From: Achromobacter insolitus
GTDB taxonomy: Bacteria; Pseudomonadota; Gammaproteobacteria; Burkholderiales; Burkholderiaceae_B
DNA length: 64,000 nt
Reading direction: 5' to 3'
NCBI RefSeq assembly: GCF_002209555.1
Contig: NZ_NJIF01000001.1
Location: 620,001 to 684,000, forward strand
Below the pieces are notes generated by a model. That model was not told the DNA's origin, ran no database searches, and was given only the letters and a program-made list of their open reading frames with translations. A program made the translations under genes and the position numbers. Positions 23,929 to 32,627 of the stretch are shown here, one piece after another. Each line of letters opens with the position of its first letter. The stretch's first letter is position 1.

Positions 23929-24543
23929 ATGCCTACGCCCTCCTCCCGCACCGACCGGTCCGAACGCCTGAACGCGCTGCGCCGCCAACTCGTTCTTGAC
24001 GCCGCCCAGCGCGTATTCGAGCGAGACGGCCTGGAAAAGACCACGATCCGCGCGATCGCCAAGGAGGCGGGTTGCACCACCGGGGCGATCTATCCCTGGT
24101 TTGCCGGCAAGGAAACCATCTATGGGGCGCTGCTGGAGGAATCGCTGGAACGCCTGCACGCCCATCTGTCCGAGGCCGCGACCGGCGGCGCCGGAGCATC
24201 CGCCGCGCGCAATGCGATCAACGCGTTCTTCGGCTACTACGCAGAACGGCGAACCGATTTTTCCCTGGGCATGTACCTGTTCCAGGGGCTGGGGCCACGC
24301 GGCCTGGGCCGTGAAATGGACGAAAGGCTCAACGCCCGCCTGCGCCAGTGCATCGATCTGCTGGGCCTGGCGCTGGCACGGACCAAATCCTGGGAGGCGG
24401 CGGTGATTGCCGTCGAGCAGATGAATCTCTTCACGTACCTGATGGGACTGTTGCTGCTGCTGCATACCCGCCGCCTGAAGTCCCTGGGCCAGCATGCACA
24501 AGCGCTGCTGGACAACTATTGCCTCGCCCTGGAGCAACGATGA
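23929..24543 (+). CDS. TetR family transcriptional regulator
   Basis: A 204-residue repressor-type protein. The N-terminal helix-turn-helix is clear (VFERDGLEKTTIRAIAKEAGCTTGAIYPWF, key part TIRAIAKEAGCTTGAIY); the C-terminal ligand domain is not assignable. The start MPTPSSRTD at 23929 is preferred over longer frames because the likely promoter lies at 23872-23900; an ATG at 23896 sits inside the -10 box. The stop overlaps the next gene as ATGA. It probably controls the downstream thioesterase and Rossmann genes and may respond to an acyl-type ligand; that is inference. Confidence 0.85.
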   Translation: MPTPSSRTDRSERLNALRRQLVLDAAQRVFERDGLEKTTIRAIAKEAGCTTGAIYPWFAGKETIYGALLEESLERLHAHLSEAATGGAGASAARNAINAFFGYYAERRTDFSLGMYLFQGLGPRGLGREMDERLNARLRQCIDLLGLALARTKSWEAAVIAVEQMNLFTYLMGLLLLLHTRRLKSLGQHAQALLDNYCLALEQR

Positions 24544-24983
24544 CCGCAACCGACCTGGACACCCCGGCCGACGCCCCCCTGATCAGCCTGACGGACTTCC
24601 ACATCCTGCTGGCTGACCAGCATCCCTTTTCCTTGCTGCTGGGCATAGACGTGCTGCGCATTGGCCGCGGCACCGCGCGCGCCGTGCTGCCCGCCCGCGA
24701 TGCCCACCAGCGGCTGGGAGGCATCGTCGCCGGTCCGATGCTCATGGGGCTGGCCGACCTGACCATGTACGCCGCGGTGGTGGGCGCCACCGGGCAGGCG
24801 CACGCGGTAACGGCCAGCCTGACGATCAACTTCCTGCGCAAGAGCCCCGCAGGCGCCATCTATGCCGACGCCCGGCTGCTGAAAGTGGGCCGGCTTTCCG
24901 CGGGTGAGGTGATCCTCACCGGCGAAGGCTCGGACGAACCCTTGGCCCATATCGTGAGCACGTGGTCGGTGCCCAAGCCATGA
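24540..24983 (+). CDS. PaaI-like hotdog-fold thioesterase
   Basis: A predicted acyl-CoA thioesterase of 147 residues. The hotdog core is seen as RLGGIVAGPMLMGLADLTMY followed by HAVTASLTINFLRKSPAGAI and ADARLLKVGRLSAGEVILTG. The aspartate in GLADLT matches the catalytic acid position of the PaaI group, but the usual HGG motif is replaced by LGGIVAG. It overlaps both neighbours by ATGA, so all three are translationally coupled. Confidence 0.82.
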   Translation: MTATDLDTPADAPLISLTDFHILLADQHPFSLLLGIDVLRIGRGTARAVLPARDAHQRLGGIVAGPMLMGLADLTMYAAVVGATGQAHAVTASLTINFLRKSPAGAIYADARLLKVGRLSAGEVILTGEGSDEPLAHIVSTWSVPKP

Positions 24984-25417
24984 GCATGCGAGTCAGCATC
25001 GTCGGCATGGGCAGGACCGGCACGCTGGCCGCGCAACGTCTGCTGGCGGCCGAGCCGGACATCGCACTGACCCTCTACGACATAGAACCCGGACGCTGCG
25101 AGGACTTCCGCGGCACCGCCACGCTAGCGACTTCGGCCCGCGAGGCGCTGGAGGAATCGGACACCATCGTGCTGGCATTGCCACGTGAGCGTGAGATCGA
25201 CCGCACGCTGGAGCGCTTCAGCGACGGCAATGTAACGGCGCCGGTGGCGGGCAAACTGATCGTGGACCTGGAGCCCCCGTGCGCCGAACGCGCGCGCAGT
25301 CTGGACCAGGCCATCGTCGCTGCGGGCGGGCGCTATACCTGCGCGCCTTTGCAAACGAGCGCCGATGCCCCCGGCGCGGAAGCGCGTTTACTGAACGCGC
25401 TGGCGCGGGTCGCATGA
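24980..25417 (+). CDS. Short stand-alone NAD(P)-binding (3-hydroxyisobutyrate dehydrogenase-like) domain
   Basis: A 145-residue protein with only the N-terminal Rossmann domain of the 6-phosphogluconate/3-hydroxyisobutyrate dehydrogenase family, whose members have about 290 residues. Seen: VSIVGMGRTGTLAAQRL (GxGxxG), an acidic residue after strand 2 (LYDIE), and TIVLALPRE. The substrate segment normally DAPVSGG is degenerate (CAPLQTSADAPGAEA), and the frame stops soon after it, so the catalytic lysine domain is absent. It starts by ATGA overlap with the thioesterase and its end overlaps the converging PAP2 gene by 30 bases. It may be a remnant or a binding-only protein. Confidence 0.7.
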   Translation: MSMRVSIVGMGRTGTLAAQRLLAAEPDIALTLYDIEPGRCEDFRGTATLATSAREALEESDTIVLALPREREIDRTLERFSDGNVTAPVAGKLIVDLEPPCAERARSLDQAIVAAGGRYTCAPLQTSADAPGAEARLLNALARVA

Positions 25418-26155
25418 TGCGCGCAGCCGCTGCGCCGCCGCCACGCACAACGCCAGCCAGGCCAGGCTGACCGCGAAGCCCGCCAGCACGTCGCTGGCAA
25501 AATGGACCTGCAGCAGGATGCGGCTGAGTCCGATCGCCATGATGAGCGCCGCCAGCAGCGCGATGCCGGGCAGCCGCCAGGAAGGCGGCGCCAAACGCCA
25601 CAGCAGATAGCAGGCCATGCCATAGACCGCCATCGCCGCCGATGAATGGCCGCTTGGAAAGCTCCACCCCGCGGCGCTGGCATAGCCATGATCGTGCTCG
25701 GGGCGGACCCGTTCGAACGCATGCTTGAGCAGCCAATTGAGCGCCCCGCCCACGCCGGTGGCGACCGCGCACACCAGCGCCAGCCGCCAGTCGCCGCGCC
25801 ACAACAGGAACAGCGTCATCAGCACGCTGACGCCCGTCAGGAATTTCCGGTCGCCCAGGTAAGTGAACCAGGACAGCAGCCACAGCAACGGCGTCGACAT
25901 GGACATGCTCAGGGAACTGGCCAGGGCCCTGTCGAAGGCGACCACCACCCCTTCGCTTTCTATCGCGAAAGCCAGGACCAGAAAGAGCGCCAGCGCGGCG
26001 CACGTGCCCGTCATGAAGAAGATCGCGCGGCGGCGGCCGGGCAACCCCAGGCCGCAGCGCGCGAAGACGTACGCCGCCGCGCCCGCCAGCAACGGCAGCG
26101 CGAGAAATAGCTGCAAGGCATGGGCCGCAGCCCACGCCGCAAAGGCATCCGTCAT
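25388..26155 (-). CDS. PAP2 superfamily membrane phosphatase
   Basis: A lipid-phosphate or undecaprenyl-pyrophosphate-type phosphatase with 255 residues and about six membrane helices. The complete phosphatase signature is present: K144-x6-RP (KHAFERVRP), PSGH at 167-170, and SR-x5-H-x3-D at 211-222 (SRILLQVHFASD). The active site would face the periplasm. It follows the metallophosphoesterase gene after 39 bases on the same strand. The exact substrate is unknown. Confidence 0.9.
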   Translation of the reverse strand: MTDAFAAWAAAHALQLFLALPLLAGAAAYVFARCGLGLPGRRRAIFFMTGTCAALALFLVLAFAIESEGVVVAFDRALASSLSMSMSTPLLWLLSWFTYLGDRKFLTGVSVLMTLFLLWRGDWRLALVCAVATGVGGALNWLLKHAFERVRPEHDHGYASAAGWSFPSGHSSAAMAVYGMACYLLWRLAPPSWRLPGIALLAALIMAIGLSRILLQVHFASDVLAGFAVSLAWLALCVAAAQRLRASCDPRQRVQ

Positions 26156-26194
26156 GAAAAAGCGCCCGTCACGATGAAGTTCCCAGCCCTCTCA

Positions 26195-26977
26195 TTACAG
26201 CCCGACCTGCGTCCTGTCCACCGGTGCAAAAGCATGCGCCCCGGCGGCGTAGTCCCAGCGCTCGACATGGCAAGCGCCCTGTTCCTCGCGGGTAATGACA
26301 TTGACCGAATTGGGAATGTTGCCGCGCACACGGCGCGAGCAGGTCGTCCCCGCCTGGACGATCCAGCCACGAGAGGGAGCGGAAGGATCGAGCGGCAGCA
26401 CATAGGGCAGATGGATGTGTCCACCCAGGATGAGGTCGACGCCTGCCTGCGTCCAGGCCGCCAGCGCGCGCTCGCGCCCGTTCAGCAAATTGGACAGATC
26501 GGACTCCACTTTGGCGCGCACGGGATGGTGCGCCACCACGATGCGCAACTGTCCCGGCTTGGCTTGGCGCAGCCGCTCCGCGACCCGGGCGATCTGGCCG
26601 TCCGATATCTCGCCGTCCTTGCGCCGGCGCGGACGCGTGGTGTTGACGCCGATGGCGAGCAGGCCGGCGTTCTCGTACACGGGTTCGAGCACCGGCCCCA
26701 AGGCCCGCTTGTAGTTGCCGTAGGGGTTCAGCGCGCGGGCGAACACATTGAACAAGGGAATGTCGTGATTGCCCGGCACCGTCAGCACCGGCAACGACAG
26801 GCGTTCGATGAATTTGCGGGCGGCTGCAAACTGGCCGCGCCGCGCGCGTTGGGTGATGTCGCCGCTGAGAACCACCAGATCGGGCGCAAGGCTGCGGGCC
26901 AGGTCCAGCGCGGCCTCGACGACGGGTTTGCGTTCAGTGCCGAAGTGGGTATCGGAAAAATGCAGGATACGGGTCAT
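26195..26977 (-). CDS. Calcineurin-like metallophosphoesterase
   Basis: A 260-residue metal-dependent phosphoesterase. All five family blocks are seen: D9-x-H11 (FSDTHFG), GD40 (VVLSGD), GN70-H71 (VPGNHD), H150-H151 (VVAHHP) and GH187-x-H189 (GGHIHLP). No signal peptide or membrane helix is visible, so it is cytosolic. The start at 26977 overlaps the stop of the lipid kinase gene (ATGA). The family includes cyclic-nucleotide and lipid-precursor phosphodiesterases; its pairing with a lipid kinase and PAP2 gene suggests phospholipid or lipid-headgroup metabolism. Confidence 0.9.
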   Translation of the reverse strand: MTRILHFSDTHFGTERKPVVEAALDLARSLAPDLVVLSGDITQRARRGQFAAARKFIERLSLPVLTVPGNHDIPLFNVFARALNPYGNYKRALGPVLEPVYENAGLLAIGVNTTRPRRRKDGEISDGQIARVAERLRQAKPGQLRIVVAHHPVRAKVESDLSNLLNGRERALAAWTQAGVDLILGGHIHLPYVLPLDPSAPSRGWIVQAGTTCSRRVRGNIPNSVNVITREEQGACHVERWDYAAGAHAFAPVDRTQVGL

Positions 26978-27948
26978 GAACGGTCCAGATATTGCGAGTC
27001 CGCCGGCACCACCAGCGGCAGCCGTTCCTCGGCCACTTTGAATTCCAGCGGCGTATCCATCCAGGAGATTTCGCCGTCCATCGCCACCTTGACCCGCCGG
27101 CGTCCGCGCACCGCTACCGTCAGCCGGTCGAAGGCAAAGCTGACCACGTGTTCGGCCTCGCCCAACCTGCTGAACAGGCCGCGCAGGAGCAGGCCGTACA
27201 ACGCCAGCGTCCCAACCGGCCTTGCAGCCATGGCAATCAGCCGGTTCTGATCCAGTTCGGCGCAATCAATGCCGATGTGTTCCAGTTGAAGCTTGTTGTT
27301 GCCCACCACCAGCGTAGGCGAACGCAGGTTGCGGGCCTGCCCGCCGTGATCCAGGAGCAGGCTCAACTGGCGCGGCGCGCGCAGCAGGGTCACCAGACCC
27401 GACCATAGCGCCACCAGCCGGCTGCGGCCGTACTTCTGCTTGTAGGCTTCGCGGTCCTCGAGCAGTTGCGGGTACAGGCCAAGGCTGGCATTGACCAGGA
27501 ACAGCCGGCCGTTGAGCATGCCGACCTGCACGGGCCTGGGCTGTCCCAGCAGGAAGCCGCGCAAGGCGACCTCGGTGTCTTGTGAGATGCCGTAGCTGCG
27601 CCCGAAATAATTGAATGTTCCCTGGGGCAGGATGCCGAAAGGCACCCCTTTGCCCAGCACCACGCTGGCGACGGCATTGAGCGTGCCATCGCCGCCCGCC
27701 GCGATGACCACGCCCTGCCTCTCCTGCGCGAGCGCGACCGCCGCCTCGGCGGTGTCCGTCAGGCGCGACGGATCTTGCACGGGCATCAGTTCGTAGTGGC
27801 GCCCCGCCTCGTCGAGAATGCGGCGGATCGTGTCCTGCAGGATCTGCGCGTCGCCGCGCCCCGATCCTGTATTGAGGACGATGAAAAGGGGTTCTTGTCC
27901 CGTCAGGGAGCGGACAGTTGCTGCCGGGTTCTGCTGGGGTAGCGTCAT
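26974..27948 (-). CDS. Diacylglycerol/lipid kinase family protein
   Basis: A DAGK-catalytic-domain protein of 324 residues, predicted to phosphorylate diacylglycerol or a related lipid (YegS/DgkB/BmrU group). The nucleotide-binding GGDGTLN is at 85-91, with the family segments LNTGSGRGD and GILPQGTFNYFGR. The start MTLPQQNP at 27948 was chosen over an ATG at 27966 because GGGG lies 12 bases upstream; either is possible. It overlaps the metallophosphoesterase gene by four bases. Confidence 0.88.
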   Translation of the reverse strand: MTLPQQNPAATVRSLTGQEPLFIVLNTGSGRGDAQILQDTIRRILDEAGRHYELMPVQDPSRLTDTAEAAVALAQERQGVVIAAGGDGTLNAVASVVLGKGVPFGILPQGTFNYFGRSYGISQDTEVALRGFLLGQPRPVQVGMLNGRLFLVNASLGLYPQLLEDREAYKQKYGRSRLVALWSGLVTLLRAPRQLSLLLDHGGQARNLRSPTLVVGNNKLQLEHIGIDCAELDQNRLIAMAARPVGTLALYGLLLRGLFSRLGEAEHVVSFAFDRLTVAVRGRRRVKVAMDGEISWMDTPLEFKVAEERLPLVVPADSQYLDRS

Positions 27949-28028
27949 GCGACAAACATACCCCATGCCGGCAAAGCGCCGCAACAAGGCTGGCGGCGGG
28001 CGGCGCCAGGCGCGCCCGCCGCCGCCGT

Positions 28029-29828
28029 TCAGCGGCCGATGGCGTAGGCCTGCATCAGACGCGGCGTAGCCGCCGCGTGCAGCAGGCCGTCGGGGTCGCG
28101 CGAGGCCGCAGTCAGGCGGCCCACCGACCATTCGGGGACTTCCTCGATCTGGTGCCCGCGCTGGCGCAACGCCTCGATGACCTCGGGACCGAAGCTCGCC
28201 TCCACGGCCAGATGCCCCGGCTTGCGGTCCCGCGGATAGAAGGACGTCGGGAAATGCATGGTGTGGGACATGGGCAGGTCGATCGCTTCCTGCAGATTCA
28301 GTCCATGGTGCACGTGCCGCAGGAAGAACAGCAACTGCCATTGCTCCTGCTGGTCGCCGCCAGGCGTGCCAAATGCCAGGTAGGGCTTGCCATCACGCAG
28401 CGCCAGCGATGGCGTCAAGGTGGTGCGCGGACGCTTGCCCGGCGCCAGCGTGCCTGGCAGCCCCTCTTCCAGCCAGAACATCTGCGCGCGGGTGTTCAGG
28501 CCGAAGCCCAGTTCGGGAATCACCGGCGAGGACTGGAACCATCCGCCCGAAGGCGTGGCCGAGATCATGTTGCCCCAGCGGTCGATGACGTCCACGTGGG
28601 TGGTGTCGCCGCGCTTGGCCGAGGCGCGCATGTCAGCCAGCGTGGGCTCATTGGTGGCGCTGCCGGGCGCGGAGACCTTGGACAGGCGTTCCAGCGTGTC
28701 CATGACGCGTTTGACCTGCGCCTCGAAACCCGGCACCTGCCCGGGCAGGAGATCTTGGGAGGCCGACTCGCCGATGAGCGCGCGGCGTTCGGCGTTGTAG
28801 GCGTCGGACAGCAAGTGATCCAGCGGTACATCGACGAAAGCCGGATCGCCGTAATAGGCTTCGCGGTCGGCGAAGGCCAGCTTCATGGCCTCGGTAACGC
28901 GGTGCACGAACTCGGCGCTGGTCGGGCTGACGCCGGCCAGGTCCATTTCCCTGAGCAGCGCCAGCGTCTGCAGGAATACGGGCCCCTGGCTCCAGGACCC
29001 CGCCTTGGCCACGGTGTAGCCGTGATAGTCGTAGGTGACCGGTTTGTCGTAGCTGGCCGACCAGCCCGCCAGGTCGTCGGCGGTGATGACGCCCCGGTGG
29101 GTGGTACCGCTTTCGTCCATGACATCGGTGCCGCGCGCGTATCGGTCGATCTCCTCGGCCACGAAGCCGCGGTAGAACGCGTCGCGCGCGGCCTCGATCT
29201 GGCGCTCGCGGTCGGCGCCGGCGCTTTCGGCCTGCTGCAGCACGCGGGTCCAGGTGCGGGCCAGCGCCGGGTTGCGGAACAGCTTGCGGGCCTCCGGCAC
29301 CTTGCCGCCGGGCACATATACCTGCGCCGTCGTGGGCCAATGGGTCTGGAAGAAATCCTTCAGGCCCGCGATGGTATTGGAGATGCGCGGCATCAGCGCA
29401 TGGCCATGCTCCGCGTAATAGATGGCGGGCTCCAGGACGTCGCGCACGCGCATGCTGCCATGGTCGCGCAACAACAGCATCCAGGCATCGAAAGCGCCTG
29501 GAATGACGGTGGCCAGCAGGCCGTTGCCGGGGATGAGCTTGAGCCCTTCCGCGCGGTAGCGCTCCAGCGTGGCGCCCGCGGGCGTGGTGCCCTGGCCGCA
29601 CAGCACCTCGACGCGGCCAGTGCGCGCCGAATAGAACACCGCGGGCACTTCGCCCGCGGGGCCCACCAGATGGGGCTCGACCACCTGCAGCACGAAGGCC
29701 GAGGCAACGCAGGCGTCAAAGGCGTTGCCGCCGCGCTCCAGCAGCGACATGCCGGCCGCGCTGGCCAGCCAATGGGTGGAGGTCACGACGCCGAAGGTGC
29801 CGAGAATTTCGGGACGGGTAGTGAACAT
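28029..29828 (-). CDS. Gamma-glutamyltransferase family protein (Ntn-hydrolase)
   Basis: A 599-residue member of the GGT family, which cleaves itself to expose a threonine nucleophile and acts on gamma-glutamyl amides such as glutathione or on related acyl amides. The processing site is visible as KRGDTTHVDVIDRWGN, with T409 as predicted nucleophile, and GGWFQSSP follows. No signal peptide is visible (MFTTRPEILG), so the enzyme should be cytosolic, unlike E. coli Ggt. It starts 142 bases downstream of a peptide-binding protein gene on the same strand, suggesting that an imported peptide-like compound is its substrate. Exact substrate unknown. Confidence 0.88.
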   Translation of the reverse strand: MFTTRPEILGTFGVVTSTHWLASAAGMSLLERGGNAFDACVASAFVLQVVEPHLVGPAGEVPAVFYSARTGRVEVLCGQGTTPAGATLERYRAEGLKLIPGNGLLATVIPGAFDAWMLLLRDHGSMRVRDVLEPAIYYAEHGHALMPRISNTIAGLKDFFQTHWPTTAQVYVPGGKVPEARKLFRNPALARTWTRVLQQAESAGADRERQIEAARDAFYRGFVAEEIDRYARGTDVMDESGTTHRGVITADDLAGWSASYDKPVTYDYHGYTVAKAGSWSQGPVFLQTLALLREMDLAGVSPTSAEFVHRVTEAMKLAFADREAYYGDPAFVDVPLDHLLSDAYNAERRALIGESASQDLLPGQVPGFEAQVKRVMDTLERLSKVSAPGSATNEPTLADMRASAKRGDTTHVDVIDRWGNMISATPSGGWFQSSPVIPELGFGLNTRAQMFWLEEGLPGTLAPGKRPRTTLTPSLALRDGKPYLAFGTPGGDQQEQWQLLFFLRHVHHGLNLQEAIDLPMSHTMHFPTSFYPRDRKPGHLAVEASFGPEVIEALRQRGHQIEEVPEWSVGRLTAASRDPDGLLHAAATPRLMQAYAIGR

Positions 29829-29928
29829 GGCTCACCCCCTGCCCGCTACGTAGGTACTGTTGTTCAATTGCGCACGCAGTGCGCTGGATGGCATGTCCAC
29901 GTTCTATCTCACAAAAGGTGTCGGACAT

Positions 29929-29963
29929 CAGGAAGGACCGTTAAAGAGACACCGTCCCTCCTG
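29929..29963 (-). repeat. Inverted repeat between the peptide-binding protein and GGT genes
   Basis: CAGGAAGGAC (29929-29938) and GTCCCTCCTG (29954-29963) pair with one G-U position. There is no T-run, so this looks less like a full terminator than an RNA-stability hairpin that keeps the binding-protein transcript abundant relative to the downstream genes. Confidence 0.5.
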
Positions 29964-29969
29964 ACCGAT

Positions 29970-31472
29970 TTACTTCTTGGCGACGCTTACGCCCTTCAGG
30001 CGGATCAGGCCGTCGGGGTAAGGCACGAACCCTTCGATCTTCTTCTGCACGCCAAAGGTCCACGGCAGATAGAACAGGTAGATGATGGGACGCTGTTCCT
30101 GCATCGTCGCCAGCACCTGGTCGTACATGGCGCGACGCTTGGCGTTGTCGGATTCCGCGCGCGCGTCATTGAGCAGCTTGTCCACGCCGGCATCGCAGAA
30201 CTTGCCGTCGTTCAAGTTGCCCTTGCAGCTCACGTACTGATGGATATTGCCGCTGGGATCGACACGGCCCGACCAGCCGCTCTGCCCGACTTCGAAATCG
30301 CCGCGCGCAAGCGAGGACTGCAGGGAGGCAAACTCCACCGGACGCAGGGTGATGTCGAAACCCGCTTCGGCGCCCATGGCCTGCACGAGTTCGAATACCT
30401 GCTGCATGGTGGTGTTGTTGCCAAAGGTGATTTCGAATTTGACGCGGTCAAAGCCCGCTTCCTTCAGCAAGGCCTGCGCCTTCTTTGGATCGCGCCCCTT
30501 GTGTTCGAAGGCGGTGTTGTAGGCGAAGCTGGCGGGCGGGAACGGCTGATAGGCCGGCTGGAACATGCCTTCGCCGATCACCTGGTTGAGCACGTCGCGG
30601 TCGATCGCGAGATCCAGCGCCTGGCGCACGCGCTTGTCCTTGGCCAGGGGATTGTTGGCGCGCGCGCCATTGCCCAGGTTCACGGAAATGGACTGGAAGC
30701 CCAGCCCGGTCACCGGAGCCAGCGCCAGGTTCTTGTCGTCCTTGACAGCCTTGGCATCGCTGGGCGCCACGCGCTCGATGATGTCCAGGTCGCCCGCGCG
30801 CAGGTTGTTCAGGCGCACGGTATTGTCGGGAATCGGGGTATAGACCAGGCGGTCGAAATGATAGTTGGCCGCATCCCAGTATTTGGGAAATTTTTCGAGC
30901 ACGATGCGATCATTCTGCACGCGCTCCTTGAACTGATACGGACCCGAGCACACCGGCTTGCCGCCAGGATCCTTGTCGAAGCTGGCAGGCGACATCATCA
31001 TCCCGGCACGGTCCGACAGCTGCGAAAGCAGCGAAGCGTCCGGTTCGGACAGGTTCAACACCACGGTGGAGGCGTCCGGCGCCTCGACGCTGGCGACCGT
31101 GGCCAGCTCGCTCTTGCGGTTGCTGTCGGGCAAGGTGCGCGCGCGATCCAGGTTGGCCTTGACGGCCGCGGCGTCAACCGGTGTGCCGTCATGGAACACG
31201 GCGTCGGTACGCAGCTTGAACGTCAGCACTTTGTGGTCGGGGCTGATCGTCCAGGATTGCGCCAGCTGCGGCACGATCTTCAGGTCCGGCGTGATCTCGA
31301 CCAGCTTGTCGCACAGGGAGGCGAAGACGATGCGGCCCACGAACGTGCGCGCGCGCACCGGGTCCAGCACATCGGGGTCGTCCTGCAGGCCGATACGCAA
31401 GGTGGATTGGGCTTGCGCCAATCCGCTGGCCAGCATTCCCGCCATGGCCATGGCGAGGCAAAGTTTACGCAT
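29970..31472 (-). CDS. ABC transporter substrate-binding protein, family 5 (peptide type)
   Basis: A periplasmic binding protein of the DppA/OppA family with 500 residues and a signal peptide MRKLCLAMAMAGMLASGLAQA. Family segments include DPDVLDPVRARTF, VFHDGTPVDAAAVKANLDRA and KRVRQALDLAIDRD. The start at 31472 has GGAG at the right distance; an upstream in-frame ATG gives a non-signal extension. No permease or ATPase gene is nearby, so it must work with transporter parts encoded elsewhere. The downstream GGT homologue suggests gamma-glutamyl or short peptide ligands. Confidence 0.9.
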   Translation of the reverse strand: MRKLCLAMAMAGMLASGLAQAQSTLRIGLQDDPDVLDPVRARTFVGRIVFASLCDKLVEITPDLKIVPQLAQSWTISPDHKVLTFKLRTDAVFHDGTPVDAAAVKANLDRARTLPDSNRKSELATVASVEAPDASTVVLNLSEPDASLLSQLSDRAGMMMSPASFDKDPGGKPVCSGPYQFKERVQNDRIVLEKFPKYWDAANYHFDRLVYTPIPDNTVRLNNLRAGDLDIIERVAPSDAKAVKDDKNLALAPVTGLGFQSISVNLGNGARANNPLAKDKRVRQALDLAIDRDVLNQVIGEGMFQPAYQPFPPASFAYNTAFEHKGRDPKKAQALLKEAGFDRVKFEITFGNNTTMQQVFELVQAMGAEAGFDITLRPVEFASLQSSLARGDFEVGQSGWSGRVDPSGNIHQYVSCKGNLNDGKFCDAGVDKLLNDARAESDNAKRRAMYDQVLATMQEQRPIIYLFYLPWTFGVQKKIEGFVPYPDGLIRLKGVSVAKK

Positions 31473-31684
31473 GAAAGATCTCCGTCGGTTCAGGTCGGCC
31501 TGGTTCCCCGCGCGGACGCGCCGCCTGGCATGGAGGAACAGACCCGAGCCGTGCTGCATCGCCGGGTCCATCCCCCGCTGCGCACGTTCTTGTTGGATTC
31601 TGCGCCAAGCGCGCGGCGATTGTATAGAGCGGTGGCTGTCGAATGCCTAAATACCCGCCGGGCGGCCGCCTTGCGGACGCGCTG

Positions 31685-32581
31685 TCAGGGAATGCGGCAA
31701 GGCGCGGCGAAATCCACGGCGGCCTGGACCTCGACGCGCAGCTTGCCCACCAGCGGCCGGGCATCGTCGCGCCGGTACTGGAAGGCATAGGGCAAGGCCG
31801 CCAGGGGCGGATCCCCCTCCAGCACGCGCAAACTTCCTTCGGCCTGCAGCGCGCTGGCCCAATGGCTGGGGAGCAGGCCGACACCGGTGCCTTCAATGAG
31901 GAGGCCGACCACCGCCCCCCAGTTGTTGCAGCAGAGGCGTTCGCCGCCGGCCTCGCGGCCCGCCAGCCAGTCGTCGATGATGCGCGTAGTGCCGGCGCCC
32001 GCCGGTAGCGTAACCAGCGGCAGGCGTTCGAGTAGCGCCGGTGTCATGTGCGTGGCGCCGTCGAGCACCGCCGGCGCGGCCACCCAGGAAAAGTGGGCCT
32101 GGCCGATGGAGGTGGAGGCGATGTTGGGCCGCGAGGAACGGCCCGCAATCACGGCGAAGTCCAGTTCGCCATCCGCCACGCGCTGCTCCAGCACCTGGCC
32201 GATATCCACATAGGGCTCCAGCACCAGGTCCGGATAGGCGGCGCGCACGCCTCGAATCAGCCGCGGCAGCCAGGTGAGCGCGGTGAGCTCGCCCACCCCG
32301 AAGCGGCAGCGGCCGCTGAGGCCCGCGCTCTGCGCCAGCGAGGCGCGGATCTGTTCCGCCGAAGCGAGCAGGTCGCGTGCCTGCGGCAGCAGGCGTTGGC
32401 CCACGTCCGTCAGCACCGCCTTGTGGCCGCTACGGTCGAAGAGGGACTGGCCCAGGCCTTCCTCGAGCTCGGTGATGCGCTTGGACAGCGACGACACCGA
32501 CAGGTGCAGGCGCTCGGCCGCCACGGCGAAACTTGCGCAGGTGGCGGCCCAGTAGAAGGCTTCGAGTTGCTTGAGGGTCAT
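31685..32581 (-). CDS. LysR family transcriptional regulator
   Basis: A 298-residue LysR-type regulator. The winged helix-turn-helix is in residues 1-60 (ERLHLSVSSLSKRITELEEGL, key part SVSSLSKRITELE), followed by the periplasmic-binding-like effector domain. It lies upstream of, and on the same strand as, the binding protein and GGT genes, with 212 bases between, and is the probable regulator of that group. Its own promoter must lie in the short gap after axyZ or inside axyZ. Confidence 0.88.
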   Translation of the reverse strand: MTLKQLEAFYWAATCASFAVAAERLHLSVSSLSKRITELEEGLGQSLFDRSGHKAVLTDVGQRLLPQARDLLASAEQIRASLAQSAGLSGRCRFGVGELTALTWLPRLIRGVRAAYPDLVLEPYVDIGQVLEQRVADGELDFAVIAGRSSRPNIASTSIGQAHFSWVAAPAVLDGATHMTPALLERLPLVTLPAGAGTTRIIDDWLAGREAGGERLCCNNWGAVVGLLIEGTGVGLLPSHWASALQAEGSLRVLEGDPPLAALPYAFQYRRDDARPLVGKLRVEVQAAVDFAAPCRIP

Positions 32582-32627
32582 GCCTGGATTGTATGAGGCG
32601 TCCGGCTCCCGGCCGACCCTGGGAAAA

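Noticed and set aside
24980..25417. Frameshift explanation for the short Rossmann protein
   Set aside because: Sequence after 25417 does not resume the dehydrogenase family in another frame; it is the PAP2 gene on the other strand.
27918..31790. 1290-codon plus-strand open frame across the GGT and peptide-binding genes
   Set aside because: Shadow of two well-supported minus-strand genes; sequence is low-complexity and repetitive in character.
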